A stretch of 64,000 nt of DNA from Ornithinimicrobium pratense (GTDB lineage Bacteria > Actinomycetota > Actinomycetes > Actinomycetales > Dermatophilaceae): positions 2,666,001-2,730,000 of the forward strand of contig NZ_CP044427.1 of NCBI RefSeq assembly GCF_008843165.1, given 5' to 3'. Positions 28,803-39,243 of the stretch are shown here, one piece after another. A program made the translations under genes and the position numbers. The notes under the pieces are model-generated. The model did not search any database. It was not told the DNA's origin and saw nothing but the letters and a program-made list of their open reading frames with translations. Positions within the stretch are counted from its first letter, which is position 1; each line of letters begins with the position of its first letter.

Positions 28803-29788
28803 CGCTCCTCCTCCTTCGTGTTCTCACCGACGGGGCGAGCGTCGCCGGCGGGACCGCCGCCGCCAGGCTGCTCGTCGGGCCGGTTGCTCGGGGTGTCGGC
28901 CGAGCTCGGGCGGCCACGGTCCAGGCCACCTTCCTGCCCGGCCGGGGTGGCCTGGGTCTGCTGTGCGTCGGGCACAGCGTCGCCATCGGTTCCGCCCGGG
29001 GCGCTCCAGCCCATCTTCTGGGCCAGCAGGGTGCCCTGGAGCGAGGCGGGGCCGGCGCCAACGCCCTCGTCGGCGCGGCCGTCGGTGAAGCCGGCCAGCA
29101 CCCGGGAGACCTCCTTGAAGGTGCCCACCCGGGAGGGGCCGCGGGTGGGCGCGACAGGCTCGCCAGCGCGCAGCCGGTCCACGACCTGCCTGGCGGACTC
29201 GGGCGTCTGGTTGTCGAAGAACTCCCAGTTGACCATCACCACTGGCGCGAAGTCGCAGGCGGCGTTGCACTCGACCCGCTCGAGGGTGATCTTGCCGTCC
29301 TCGGTGGTCTCGTCGTGACCGATCCCGAGGTACTCGCTGAGCTCCTCGAAGAGCTGGTCCCCGCCCATGATCGCGCAGAGGGTGTTGGTGCAGACGCCGA
29401 CCGTGTAGTCACCGTTGGGGTGGCGCTTGTACTGGGTGTAGAAGGTGGCGACACCGCTGACCTCGGCGGTCGTCAGCCCCAGCTGCTCGGCGCAGAAGTG
29501 CACCCCACGACCGGTGATGTAGCCGTCCACCGACTGGACCAGGTGCAGCAGCGGCAGCAGGGCGGAGCGCTGCTGCGGGTAGCGGGAGATGACCTTGGCC
29601 GCGTCGGCCGACATCCGCTCCAGCACGTCGGGCGGGTACGGCTCGTCCGAGGCGCGCAGCGGGGCCTGCGGGTGCAGCGGCGAGGGGGCGAACATCGACT
29701 CGTGCGTGCTCCTCGCCGCCCGGCCCGCGCCCGCGTCCGCTGCGGCCCTGGCCACGTCCTGGCTCTCACCACCTGGTGCGATGCTCAT
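28799..29788 (-). CDS. nuoE: NADH-quinone oxidoreductase subunit E, with a long C-terminal tail
   Basis: A 329-residue subunit. The thioredoxin-like [2Fe-2S] core (about residues 45-205) holds [13 protein letters not shown] and [13 protein letters not shown], whose four Cys bind cluster N1a. The remaining 120 residues are Gly/Pro/Asp-rich with no fold, making this protein about twice the length of E. coli NuoE. ATG 29788 overlaps the nuoD stop (ATGA). A methionine at codon 32 is a possible later start but lacks the coupling. Confidence 0.95.
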
Positions 29789-31157
29789 CGGTCTACCCCT
29801 CCCATCACCGGGTCGATCGAGGCGACCGCGACGATCACGTCGGCGACGAGACCGCCCTCGGACAACGCCGAGGCCGCCTGCAGGTTGTTAAAGCTCGGGT
29901 CACGGAAGTGGGCGCGATAGGGCCGGGTGCCGCCATCGGAGACGGCGTGCACACCCAGCTCGCCCTTGGGCGACTCCACCGCGGCGTAGGCCTGCCCCGG
30001 CGGGACGCGGAAACCCTCGGTGACCAGCTTGAAGTGGTGGATCAGGCTCTCCATCGACTCGCCCATGATCTCCCGGATGTGGTCCAGGCTGTTGCCCTGG
30101 CCGTCGGCACCGACCGAGAGCTGGGCCGGCCAGGCGATCTTGCGGTCGGCGACCATCACCGGCGCTCCTTCGCTGGCCCGCAGCCGCTCGATGGCCTGGC
30201 CCACGATCCGCAGCGACTGCCAGATCTCGTCCAGACGAATCACGGTCCGGCTGTAGGCGTCGTGGTCGGGGCGGGTGATGACGTCGAAGTCGTAGGTCTC
30301 ATAACCGCAGTAGGGGTCGACCTTGCGCAGGTCGTGCGGCAGACCGGTCGAGCGCAGGATCGGCCCGGTGACGCCGAGCGCCATGCAGTTGGCCAGCGAC
30401 AGGTAGCCAACATTGACGGTGCGGCCCTTATAGATGGGGTTCTCCAGCAGCAGCAGCTCCAGCTCGTGCACGCCCCTGCGCAGGTCCGGCAGCTCATCCT
30501 CCAGCGCGTCCAGGTGCTCGGACAGCACGTCCTGGGCCACCCCGCCGGGCCGCACGTAGGCGTGGTTCATCCGCAGCCCGGTGACAGCCTCCATGAACCG
30601 CAGGATGCGCTCGCGCTCCCGGAAGCCCACCGTCATGATGGTGGTGGCGCCCAGCTCCATCCCCCGGTCGCCAGGGCGATCAAGTGGGAGGCCACGCGGT
30701 AAAGCTCCATGACCAGCACCCGGATGTCGTTGGCCCGCTGCGGGATCTGGTCGGTGATGCCGAGCAGCTTCTCGATCGCCAGACAGTAGGCGGTCTCGTT
30801 GAAGACCGGCATCAGGTAGTCCATCCGGGTGCAGAAGGTGGTGCCCTGGACCCAGGTGCGGTACTCCATGTTCTTCTCGATGCCGGTGTGCAGGAAGCCG
30901 ATGCCGGCTCGGGCCTCCGTCACCGCCTCGCCGTCCAGCTCCAGCACCAGGCGCAGTACGCCGTGGGTAGAGGGGTGCTGCGGACCCATGTTGACGACGA
31001 TGCGCTCGGCGCCCAGGTTGGCGGCGTCGCGGGCGATGTCGTCCCAGTCGCCTCCTCCGGCCGTGAAGACGGCGTCGCCGTCCACCGTCTGGGCACCGCC
31101 GGGCTCGGGGTCCGCGTGCCCGAAGCTCTGGGACGCGCCGTGGTCGGTGGTGGTCAC
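29785..31157 (-). CDS. nuoD: NADH-quinone oxidoreductase subunit D, with an apparent one-base frameshift
   Basis: NuoD forms the quinone-reducing site with NuoB and NuoH. From the GTG at 31157 (overlapping the nuoC stop, with GGAGGAG upstream) the frame reads correctly through [20 protein letters not shown] and [11 protein letters not shown]. It then fails at the G5 run (minus strand) at 30661-30665. The next frame continues as [20 protein letters not shown] to the normal end DPVMGGVDR. One extra G gives the canonical LATGGMELG and a 457-residue protein. The gene sits within an otherwise perfect operon and complex I cannot work without it, so sequence error is much likelier than inactivation. 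Confidence 0.88.
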
Positions 31158-31971
31158 GAGTAGCTCCTCCGCTCATCGGGCGCCGGGATGGTGGCGCCCT
31201 TGTACTCGACCGGGATACCGCCGAGCGGGTAGTCCTTGCGCTGGGGGTGACCCGGCCAGTCGTCCGGCATCAGGATGCGGGTCAGGCCGGGGTGGCCCTC
31301 AAAGATGATCCCGAACATGTCCCAGGTCTCCCGCTCGTGCCAGTCGACGGCCGGGTAGACGTGCACGATGGACGGGATGCGCGGGTCGGCGTCGGGGCAG
31401 GTGACCTCGAACCGGACGCGACGTGCGCCATGGGTGATGGACAGGAAGTGGTAGACGGCGTGCAACTCGGCGCCCTCCTGCTCGGGCCAGTGCACACCGG
31501 AGACCCCCGAGCACATCTCGAAGCGCAGCCGCGCGTCGTCCCGCAGCGGCTTGACGAGGGCCACCAGCTGCTCGCGGCGCACGTGCAGGGTCAGCTCCCC
31601 GCGGTCGACGACGACCCGCTCCACTCCCGCCGCGAACGCCTCCGGCGCTGCGGTCTCGAGCGCGTCGACCACCTCGTCGAAGTAGGAGCCGTAGGGTCGC
31701 TCGGCCTCCCCCGGGAACAGGATCGGCACCTCCAGGTGGCCGTACCCCGAGGTGTCGTTGCCCACGGAGCTGCCAAACAAACCCTTCCGTCGTGCCACCT
31801 GCACGGGCTCGCCCGGCGTGCCCCGCCGGGCCGCCACCGCGCCGCCACCGGACCCCTGTGCGTCCGTGGTGCTGACGAGCTGCTCCTCGGTGCGAGGAGG
31901 CTGGGCGACGGGGTCGCGCGTGGTCTCGTGCGCGGGTGGGGCCTTGTCGGGGGTCTCCGGTCCGGTGCTCG

Positions 31972-31975
<4 letters not shown>
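31154..31975 (-). CDS. nuoC: NADH-quinone oxidoreductase subunit C
   Basis: A 273-residue subunit. The 30-kDa domain (about residues 100-260) ends with [20 protein letters not shown] and [19 protein letters not shown], the family signature. The first 60 residues are Pro/Thr/Gln-rich and unconserved. GTG 31975 overlaps the nuoB stop (GTGA); the longer frame upstream is shadow sequence over nuoB. Confidence 0.95.
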
Positions 31976-32526
<551 letters not shown>

Positions 32527-32567
32527 GGGTCACACCTCTTTCAGCAAGCGGTCGGTGGTCTGCAGGG

Positions 32568-32936
32568 TCAGTCCCATTCCAGGCCCCCCCTGCTCCACTC
32601 GTAGACGAACGGGACGGACACGACGACGAGGAACAGCAGCATCGCCAGCACCGAGAACAGCCCCACCTGCTCGAAGGCCACCGCGAAGGGGTAGAGGAAG
32701 AGCACCTCTACGTCGAAGACGATGAACAGCATCGCGGTCAGGTAGAACTTGACCGGCACCCGGCCGCCCTGGTGTGCCTGGGGCGTGGGCTGGATACCGC
32801 ACTCGTAGGCCTCGGCCTTGGCCCGGTTGTAGCTGACCCTGCCCAGCAGGCCTCCGCCGAAGACCGAGCCGAAGGCGAAGAGCAGGCCGAAGGCCAGGAA
32901 GAAGAGGACCGGCACATAGGGGTGGTAGTCCATCAT
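32568..32936 (-). CDS. nuoA: NADH-quinone oxidoreductase subunit A
   Basis: A 122-residue, three-helix membrane subunit. AEAYECGIQPTPQAHQGG is the conserved Cys loop that closes the quinone cavity, followed by VKFYLTAMLFIVFDVEVLFLYP with the conserved acidic residues. Start ATG-ATG, with AAAGGAG eight bases upstream, makes it the first gene of the operon. Confidence 0.96.
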   Translation of the reverse strand: MMDYHPYVPVLFFLAFGLLFAFGSVFGGGLLGRVSYNRAKAEAYECGIQPTPQAHQGGRVPVKFYLTAMLFIVFDVEVLFLYPFAVAFEQVGLFSVLAMLLFLVVVSVPFVYEWSRGGLEWD

Positions 32937-33002
32937 TGCCAGGACTCCTTTCGGGACGTGCTCGGCGTGGGGAACACCAGTTTCAGGGTCGGGCGCACGA
33001 CC

Positions 33003-33008
33003 ATCCTA
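33003..33008 (-). promoter_or_regulatory. nuoA: Candidate -10 element of the nuo operon
   Basis: TAGGAT on the minus strand is placed 67 bases before nuoA, between the MenJ-like gene and the operon. Unlike most promoters in this window it would give a leader of about 60 bases, and nuoA has a proper AAAGGAG site. The -35 is not convincing. Confidence 0.35.
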
Positions 33009-33024
33009 GGCTCAGGCTGGCCGT

Positions 33025-34326
33025 TCATGCCGCAGGGGTCATCCGGCTCAGCGCGTTGATCACGCGGTCATCCAGCCGGCCGCCGCGCTCCTGCGGCAGG
33101 TTGGCCATGATCTTGATCAGCAGCCGCATCAGGGCCTTGCGGGGCAGGCCGTAGCGGACCGCCAGACGCATCACCTCGGGGTGGCCGATCAGGGTGGCGA
33201 ACTGCTTGCCGAGCATGAAGTAGCCGCCGAGCGCGTCCTTCATCACCTTGGGATAGGAGCGCAGCACGGCCTCGGTCTCCCCCGGCGTGGCGCGGGCCAG
33301 GGCGGAGGCGATGATCTCGGCGCCGTAGCGGCCAGCCTCCATCGCCTCGGCGATGCCCTCGCCGTTGAACGGGTTGACCATGCCGCCGGCGTCGCCCACG
33401 AGCAGCAGACCGCGGTCGTAGAGAGGCTGGCGGTTGAAGCACATCGGCAGGGCAGCCCCGCGGATCGGCGCCAGCCGGGTCTCTTCGGAAAAGCCCCAGT
33501 CCTCCGGCATCTCGGCCACCCAGCGGCGCATGACCTCGCGCGAGTCGAAGTTGCCGAAGTCCTTGAAGGTGTCGAGGATGCCCAGCCCGACGTTGGCGGT
33601 CCCGTCGCCGAGCGGGAAGATCCAGCCGTAGCCGGGCATGAGGTGGCGGGCGCCGGCCTCGTCCTGCGTCCACAGCTCCAGCCAGGACTCCAGATACCCG
33701 TCGTCGTGGCGGGGGGTGCTGAAGTAGCTGCGCACCGCCACACCCATCGGCCGGTCGTCCCGCTTGGGCCGGTCCATCGCCAGCGAGAGCCTGCTGGAGT
33801 TGCCGTCCGCAGCGACCACGACACGCGCCCGGAACTCACGGGTCGCTCCCGTGGCGCGGCCGTTCGGCCCCATCACCTTGGCGGTGACACCGACGATGTG
33901 GTCGCGGTGGTCGAGGATCGGGCCCGAGACGTTCATCCCCTGCAGCAGCCGTGCGCCCCGGCGCTCCGCGTGCCGGGCCAGGGTCTCGTCCAGGTCCATC
34001 CGGGTGCGGACCAGGCCGAAGGGCGGGAAGGTCTCGTTCCCTGGCCAGTCCAGCTCCATCCGGACCCCGCCGCCGACGATGCGCAGCCCTCGGGTGCGGT
34101 GCCACCCGTCCTCCGGGCGGGTCGGGACCCCGAGGTTGATCAGCTCGCGGACCGCGCGCGGGGTCAGGCCGTCGCCGCAGATCTTGTCGCGGGGGAAGGT
34201 GGCCTTCTCCAGCAGCAGGACGTCCAGCCCGTGCTGCGCCAGGTATGCGGCAGTGGCCGAACCACCGGGGCCTGCGCCGACAACGATGACGTCGGCGGTC
34301 TCGACCTGCTCACTCACGATGCGCAC
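33025..34326 (-). CDS. Geranylgeranyl-reductase-family FAD flavoprotein (MenJ-like menaquinone reductase)
   Basis: A protein of about 433 residues with the N-terminal Rossmann dinucleotide motif VIVVGAGPGGSATAAYLAQ, the family motif KICGDGLTPRAVRELI, and FAD-binding GLLLVGDAGGMVNPFNGEGIAEAMEAG. Members hydrogenate one isoprene unit of menaquinone (MenJ) or other isoprenoids in actinobacteria. It lies just upstream of nuo and downstream of menG and its neighbours, which supports MenJ. GTG 34326 has AAGG five bases upstream; a GTG three codons later (34317) is an alternative, and the TTG at 34347 is unlikely. Confidence 0.85.
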   Translation of the reverse strand: MRIVSEQVETADVIVVGAGPGGSATAAYLAQHGLDVLLLEKATFPRDKICGDGLTPRAVRELINLGVPTRPEDGWHRTRGLRIVGGGVRMELDWPGNETFPPFGLVRTRMDLDETLARHAERRGARLLQGMNVSGPILDHRDHIVGVTAKVMGPNGRATGATREFRARVVVAADGNSSRLSLAMDRPKRDDRPMGVAVRSYFSTPRHDDGYLESWLELWTQDEAGARHLMPGYGWIFPLGDGTANVGLGILDTFKDFGNFDSREVMRRWVAEMPEDWGFSEETRLAPIRGAALPMCFNRQPLYDRGLLLVGDAGGMVNPFNGEGIAEAMEAGRYGAEIIASALARATPGETEAVLRSYPKVMKDALGGYFMLGKQFATLIGHPEVMRLAVRYGLPRKALMRLLIKIMANLPQERGGRLDDRVINALSRMTPAA

Positions 34327-34364
34327 TGACACCTTCGCTTGTGACAACTTTCACGAACTCAGCA

Positions 34365-34370
34365 AGTCTA
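34365..34370 (-). promoter_or_regulatory. Candidate -10 element for the MenJ-like gene
   Basis: TAGACT on the minus strand would start a transcript about 30 bases before the GTG at 34326. The surrounding 199-base gap is otherwise without features: no second gene, repeat or hairpin was seen in it. Confidence 0.3.
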
Positions 34371-34525
34371 GGCCCGCTGCCCCTCGGGCCCGGCATAGGC
34401 CCACCTTCTCCAGATTAGGGCAGACCCCCTGCGCCAAATCGGGCTCGGTGCTACCGCGCGCACCCCGGTTCCTGCCCCGCTCACGGATGACGAGCCGGCT
34501 GTAGGTGAGTTCGCGGCCGTGGTGC

Positions 34526-35257
34526 CTACCGCAGCCTCCGCTCCAGCACGTCCCGCAGGATCAGGGCACGCCCGCGCACCTGCTCCAGCGCCGCCGTCTG
34601 GGCCAGGAACAGCTCGGCGCAGGCCACGGCGTCCGTCAGCGCCGAGTGAGCCCGGTAGCGCGGCAGCCCGTGCCGGCGCCGGCAGGCGTCGAGCCGGACC
34701 GTGCCGGCCTGCAGCTCGTGGTGCTGGGCGCGCAGCAGGCGCCGGGCGATCTGCAGGGTGTCCACCACCGGCATCCCCACCGCCGTGCCGTAGACCTGGC
34801 GGCAGGCCGCCGCCAGGAAGGTTGCCTCGACCTCGGCGAAGTGGGCCAGCAGCACCCTGCGCGGTGGGGGGGCATCCTGGGGGACCCCCGGCACGGGGGT
34901 CTCATGGAGGAGGGCGGCCAGCACCTCGGGCAGCACCTGCTCCATCGTGGGTGCCTGGGCCAGTGCGTCGTCGGTGAGCCCGTGCACGACGGCGGAGTCG
35001 CCGACCTGCCCGCGGGGCCGCACCGGCAGGTGGCGGGCCGTGCCCAGGTGCACCTGACCGCCCCGGACCACCACCATCCCTACCGACAACACCTCGTCCT
35101 TGCGTGGGTCCAGCCCGGTCGTCTCAAGGTCGATCGCGAGCAGCTCGACCCGCTCCAGCGGCGTGTCCGCAGGCACCACCGCCGCGGCAGCCAGATCGGC
35201 CAGTGGGGTGCCGGGCGGGACCACGGGCTCCCGGCCCCCGGCCGCAGACGTCCCCAC
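34526..35257 (-). CDS. DnaQ-like DEDD 3'-5' exonuclease
   Basis: A 243-residue protein. Exo I is LLAIDLETTGLDPRKDEVLS (Asp and Glu metal ligands), Exo II lies around VVHGLTDDALAQAP and LAHFAEVEATFL, and Exo III is RAHSALTDAVACAELFL (His-x4-Asp, the DEDDh subtype). The GTG at 35257 was chosen because upstream codons in this frame are antisense-like shadow over the DUF294 gene. It lies seven bases after that gene's stop, and the two form a unit. In other bacteria a DUF294 protein next to such an exonuclease is a repeated arrangement, which suggests processing of a shared RNA or nucleotide target; the substrate is unknown. Confidence 0.8.
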   Translation of the reverse strand: MGTSAAGGREPVVPPGTPLADLAAAAVVPADTPLERVELLAIDLETTGLDPRKDEVLSVGMVVVRGGQVHLGTARHLPVRPRGQVGDSAVVHGLTDDALAQAPTMEQVLPEVLAALLHETPVPGVPQDAPPPRRVLLAHFAEVEATFLAAACRQVYGTAVGMPVVDTLQIARRLLRAQHHELQAGTVRLDACRRRHGLPRYRAHSALTDAVACAELFLAQTAALEQVRGRALILRDVLERRLR

Positions 35258-35264
35258 CAGCTCA

Positions 35265-37130
35265 TCAGCCCACCCGCGGCAGACGGGCGCCCAGAGCCTG
35301 CTGCGCGGAACGGACGATCTGGAAGGCGTCGCGCAGGTGCCGCCGGTCCAGGCTGCCCAGGTCCTCGGGGTTGAGATGGTTGTCCGGACGCTGCCCCGCC
35401 CGGACCTGGCGGGCCTGGTGCCGCACCCGCAGGTAGGACATGAGCTCAAAGGCGTCGGCCAGGTCGGTCGCGGTCTGGGCCGACAACCCGCCCCCGGCCG
35501 CGGCGGCCTCCAGCCGGAGCCTCGTCCCGAGCGCCCTCGACCCCGCCCGCACCGCGTGCACCCGCGCCAGCTGGACCACGGCCGTGACACCCCTCTTGAT
35601 GTCCAGCGTGTCCCGGTGCTCTCCGGCGTCCTCGAGCACGAAGCCGCGGAAGAAGCCGATCGGCGGGCGCATCCGGGACGCCTGCCCGGCGAGGTAGGCC
35701 ACGAGCAGGTCCGAGCGCCCGCCCATCGGGACGACTTCCTCCCGCAACCCCTCCACCAGGGCCGGCTCGCCGAAGACGCACCGCATGTCGTAGAAGATCG
35801 CCGCCCACAGGACCGCATTGGGCTCGGGCTCGTGGCTCCAGCGGGCAAACTGAGAGCGCCACTGCGACACCGTCATCCGCCACCGCGGGTTGGAAGCCAT
35901 GATGTCGCCGCCGCAGGGTGGCAACCCGGCCGCCTCCAGCCCCTCGGTCACCCGTTCGGCCAACAGGGCCCACCACGGGTCGTGCGGGTCGGTGTCGTCG
36001 GCGAGGACCAGTGCGTGGTCCTGGTCGCCCCCCAACCCCATCTCCTCCCGCGCCGCGGACCCGAGCCAGACCCAGGTATACCGCCCCGGAGCCTCACCAT
36101 GACCGGCATCACGCAGCTCGGCCACGGTCAGCTCGAGCAGGCGCACCACCACGGCGTCGGCAAGCGCCGTGGTCACCCGTCCGATGTCCTCGGCGCTGGC
36201 GTCCTCGGCCACCAGCTGCTCCACGACCGAGGGGATCCGGCGCGCCTGCTCCACCACGCCCACGACGTCGGTCTGGCCGCTGATGTCGGCGACGAGGTAG
36301 ACGGGGTTGGAACGCTCCAGCCGGACCAGATCGGTGGTGGTCACCAGCCCGAGGATCCGACCGGACCCGTCCCGCACCGGCAGGTGGTGGATGTTGCGGC
36401 CGGTCATCTCCAGCAACACCTCCAGGGCCAGCGCCTCCGCCCCCACCGTGATCGGGTCCGGGGTCATCACCTCCGCCACCGGCCGGTCCGGCGCGATGCC
36501 CGCCGCCAGCACCCGGCGTCGCAGGTCGCGGTCGGTGACGATGCCGAGCAGCTCTTCCCCACGCATGATGAGCAGCGAGGAGACCCCCGCCCGGGTCATC
36601 TCCTGAGCGGCCTGGGCGATGGTGACCTCCGGACCGGATCGGACCGGTTCGGCCCGGATCATGTCGCGCACGGCGGTCCGCAGGACCGAGGACCCCCGGC
36701 TCGGCGCCTGGAGCTGGCCGATCGCGGTCCGGATCCGGTCGTGGTGGGTGCCGGCGAAGTGGGCGGCCACGGCCGGGTGGGCGGTCGTCAGCTCATCGAA
36801 AGCGTCCTGCGGCAGTTGGATGAGCAAGGTGTCCTCCCGGGCGGTCACCTGATACCGCGTCGGCACGTGCTCAACCACCGAGGACATCCCGAAGGCGCCG
36901 CCGGCGCCGACCCTGTCCACCAGCTGCCCCTCGTCGGTGATGTCCACCGCCCCGGAGCGGACCACGAAGAGCCGGTCGTTGCGCGAACCCGCCCGCAGCA
37001 CCGTCGCCCCCCGCCGGGCATAGCTCAGGGTGCAGCGCCGCGGCAGAGCGTCCAGCACCTGCTCCGGCAGCACGTCGAACGGCGGGTGCTGGGCCAGGAA
37101 GTCCCTGATCTCGGCGAGCTCGACGTCCAT
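35265..37130 (-). CDS. cNMP-binding / CBS / DUF294 nucleotidyltransferase-like protein
   Basis: A 621-residue multidomain protein. Domains in order: cyclic-nucleotide-binding (about 1-125, RRGATVLRAGSRNDRLFVVRSG), paired CBS (about 155-280, with VSSLLIMRGEELLGIVTDRDLRRR and HLPVRDGSGRILGLVTTTDLVR), the DUF294 nucleotidyltransferase-like domain (WLGSAAREEMGLGGDQDHAL, the G-S-x-A-R and D-x-D pattern of the polymerase-beta fold), and the DUF294 C-terminal helical domain (to the end). ATG 37130 lies eight bases after menG. It reads as a ligand-regulated nucleotidyl-transfer or RNA-sensing protein; its reaction is not established. Confidence 0.82.
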   Translation of the reverse strand: MDVELAEIRDFLAQHPPFDVLPEQVLDALPRRCTLSYARRGATVLRAGSRNDRLFVVRSGAVDITDEGQLVDRVGAGGAFGMSSVVEHVPTRYQVTAREDTLLIQLPQDAFDELTTAHPAVAAHFAGTHHDRIRTAIGQLQAPSRGSSVLRTAVRDMIRAEPVRSGPEVTIAQAAQEMTRAGVSSLLIMRGEELLGIVTDRDLRRRVLAAGIAPDRPVAEVMTPDPITVGAEALALEVLLEMTGRNIHHLPVRDGSGRILGLVTTTDLVRLERSNPVYLVADISGQTDVVGVVEQARRIPSVVEQLVAEDASAEDIGRVTTALADAVVVRLLELTVAELRDAGHGEAPGRYTWVWLGSAAREEMGLGGDQDHALVLADDTDPHDPWWALLAERVTEGLEAAGLPPCGGDIMASNPRWRMTVSQWRSQFARWSHEPEPNAVLWAAIFYDMRCVFGEPALVEGLREEVVPMGGRSDLLVAYLAGQASRMRPPIGFFRGFVLEDAGEHRDTLDIKRGVTAVVQLARVHAVRAGSRALGTRLRLEAAAAGGGLSAQTATDLADAFELMSYLRVRHQARQVRAGQRPDNHLNPEDLGSLDRRHLRDAFQIVRSAQQALGARLPRVG

Positions 37131-37138
37131 ACCCGCGC

Positions 37139-37858
37139 CTAGGTCAGGCCACCGACGGGGTCGGGTGCGAGCGCGTGGTGCAGGGCCACGATGCCACCGG
37201 TCAGGTTGCGCCAACGCACCTGCTCCCAGCCGGCCCCGCGGATGGTCTCGGCGAGCTCGCGCTGGTCGGGCCAGGCCCGGATCGACTCGGTGAGGTACTC
37301 GTAGGACTCGGGGTTGGAGCTGGTGCGCCGCGCCACGGCAGGCAGCAGGTTGAGCGCGACCCTGTCGTAGACCTGGGCAAAGCCAGGGACGGTGGGGGTA
37401 GAGAACTCGACCACGAGCAGCCGCCCCCCGGGCCGGGCGACCCGCAAGAACTCGCGCAGCGCCTGCGCGACGTCCTTGACGTTGCGCAGGCCGAAGCTCA
37501 TCGTCACCACGTCGAAGGACCCGTCGGCGAAGGGCAGCGCCATCGCGTCGGCCGCGGTGAAGGGCAGGTCGGGCCGGCGCCGGTTGCCCTCGCGGAGCAT
37601 GCCGAGGGAGAAGTCCGCGGGCACGACCGCGACCTCCCGGTCGGCGTAGGGCACGCTGGAGCCGCCAGTGCCGGCGGCGATGTCGAGCACCCGCTCCCCC
37701 GGCCGGGCGTCGACGACCCGGGCGGCCACCCGGCGCCAATGCGCGTCCAGGCCGCCGGTCAGCACGGTGTTGGTGAGGTCGTAGCGCCTCGCGACACCGT
37801 CGAACATGCCCGCGACCTCGTGCGGTGCCTTGTCCAGGTTGGCGCGGTTGGGGTTCAT
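37139..37858 (-). CDS. menG: Demethylmenaquinone methyltransferase
   Basis: A 239-residue class I SAM methyltransferase. The SAM motif is [18 protein letters not shown], with the UbiE/MenG family blocks [26 protein letters not shown] near the start and [22 protein letters not shown] in the middle. It catalyses the last step of menaquinone synthesis, methylation of demethylmenaquinone. ATG 37858 has AAGGA eight bases upstream and is preferred to the ATG at 37867 (three codons longer), which would abut that site. It is divergent from menF and heads the menG-DUF294-exonuclease run. Confidence 0.93.
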   Translation of the reverse strand: MNPNRANLDKAPHEVAGMFDGVARRYDLTNTVLTGGLDAHWRRVAARVVDARPGERVLDIAAGTGGSSVPYADREVAVVPADFSLGMLREGNRRRPDLPFTAADAMALPFADGSFDVVTMSFGLRNVKDVAQALREFLRVARPGGRLLVVEFSTPTVPGFAQVYDRVALNLLPAVARRTSSNPESYEYLTESIRAWPDQRELAETIRGAGWEQVRWRNLTGGIVALHHALAPDPVGGLT

Positions 37859-37882
37859 GGGGGCCATCCTTGCACCACGGCC

Positions 37883-37888
37883 TACAGT
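37883..37888 (+). promoter_or_regulatory. menF: -10 element of a leaderless menF promoter
   Basis: TACAGT ends eight bases before the GTG at 37897, so transcription should start at the codon. The 38-base interval to the divergent menG is too short for separate full promoters, so the two may interfere with or co-regulate each other. Confidence 0.4.
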
Positions 37889-37896
37889 GGTCCGCT

Positions 37897-39225
37897 GTGT
37901 CTCCCGCCCCGCCCCGCCTGCGCGCCCACCCGGTCCCGCCCCGCCTGCGCGCCCGCACGGTCGCCGTGGACGCCCCCGGTGACCTGCTGACCCGGGTCCC
38001 GGACGAGGTCGACCCGCGGGAGGTGGTCACCTGGCTGCGCGAGGGCGACGGCATGGTGGGCTGGGGGCGGGTGGCCCACGTCGAGACCCAGGGGCCGCAG
38101 CGCTTCGCCGGGGCCGAGGACTGGTGGACGCGGTTGCGCGAGGGCGCCCAGATCGAGGACGAGGTACGCCTGCCCGGCACCGGCCTGGTGGCGTTCGGCT
38201 CCTTCGCCTTCGCCGACGGCTCCGCCGACCCCAGCGTGCTCACCGTCCCGCGCGTCGTCATCGGGCGCCGGGACGGGCTGGCCTGGATCACCCACGTCGT
38301 GCGTGAGGACGAGCCATGGCCGGACAGCCACCCGGCGGAGATCCTCACCCGCACCAACCCCCTGATCGACGTCCTGGACCCGCTGGTCGAGGAGCCGGGC
38401 AGCGTGCCGGCCCAGCGGTGGCCGCAGGTGATCGCCCAGGGGATCTCCCGCATCGCCGGGGGCGAGGTGGACAAGGTCGTGCTCGCCCGGGACGTGGCGG
38501 TGCGTCACCGCGACCGGCAGCCGGTCCGGATCGCGCCGGTGCTGGAGCGGCTGGAGAAGCGGTATGGCGCCACCTGGACCTTCGCCGTCGCGGGATTGGT
38601 CGGCGCGACCCCCGAGATGCTGGTGCGCCTGCAGGGCGGGCGGGCGCGGTCGCGGGTGCTGGCCGGCACGATCCGCCGCCCGAACGGTATTCCGCTCCCC
38701 GCCGGGGCGGCCCCGCACGGTGATCCCCGGCTGTTTCTGGTGAGCAGCGAGAAGGACCTGGAGGAGCACGCCTACGCCGTGCGCTCAGTCGCCGAAGCGC
38801 TGGCCCCGCACTGCGAGGACCTGGTGGTCCCGGAGACGCCCTACGTCCTGGAGCTGCCCGACGTCTACCACCTGGCCAGCGACCTCACCGGCACGATGCA
38901 CAGCCGGGCCACCTCGCTGCGCCTGGCCGCTGCCCTGCACCCCTCGGCCGCCGTGTGCGGCACGCCAACAGCTGACGCCTTCCGGGTGATCGCCGAGCTG
39001 GAGGGGATGGACCGCGGGCGGTATGCCGGCCCGGTCGGCTGGATGGACGCCTCCGGCGACGGTGACTGGTGCATCGCGCTGCGCTGCGGCGAGCTGGCCG
39101 AGGACCGGCAGTCGATGCGGATCTTCGCCGGCGGCGGGATCGTCGCGGCCTCCGACCCGCAGTCCGAGCTGGCCGAGACGGAGATCAAGCTCACGGCGAT
39201 GCGCCACGCCCTGGGCCTGGCCTGA
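37897..39225 (+). CDS. menF: Isochorismate synthase
   Basis: A 442-residue chorismate-binding enzyme. The catalytic core is about residues 180-440: [61 protein letters not shown], and the C-terminal [38 protein letters not shown] and [19 protein letters not shown]. It converts chorismate to isochorismate for menaquinone (MenF) or a siderophore (EntC/DhbC); menD and menG nearby favour MenF. GTG 37897 is fixed by the -10 element; the frame continues upstream into menG. Confidence 0.9.
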   Translation: MSPAPPRLRAHPVPPRLRARTVAVDAPGDLLTRVPDEVDPREVVTWLREGDGMVGWGRVAHVETQGPQRFAGAEDWWTRLREGAQIEDEVRLPGTGLVAFGSFAFADGSADPSVLTVPRVVIGRRDGLAWITHVVREDEPWPDSHPAEILTRTNPLIDVLDPLVEEPGSVPAQRWPQVIAQGISRIAGGEVDKVVLARDVAVRHRDRQPVRIAPVLERLEKRYGATWTFAVAGLVGATPEMLVRLQGGRARSRVLAGTIRRPNGIPLPAGAAPHGDPRLFLVSSEKDLEEHAYAVRSVAEALAPHCEDLVVPETPYVLELPDVYHLASDLTGTMHSRATSLRLAAALHPSAAVCGTPTADAFRVIAELEGMDRGRYAGPVGWMDASGDGDWCIALRCGELAEDRQSMRIFAGGGIVAASDPQSELAETEIKLTAMRHALGLA

Positions 39226-39243
39226 CCCGGCCGACGCCGCCCG

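Noticed and set aside
37131..38474. A long minus-strand frame continuing the DUF294 gene upstream across menG and menF
   Set aside because: Sense begins at MDVELAEIRDF (37130). Upstream codons lie antisense to menF or out of frame with menG and are arginine/proline-rich.
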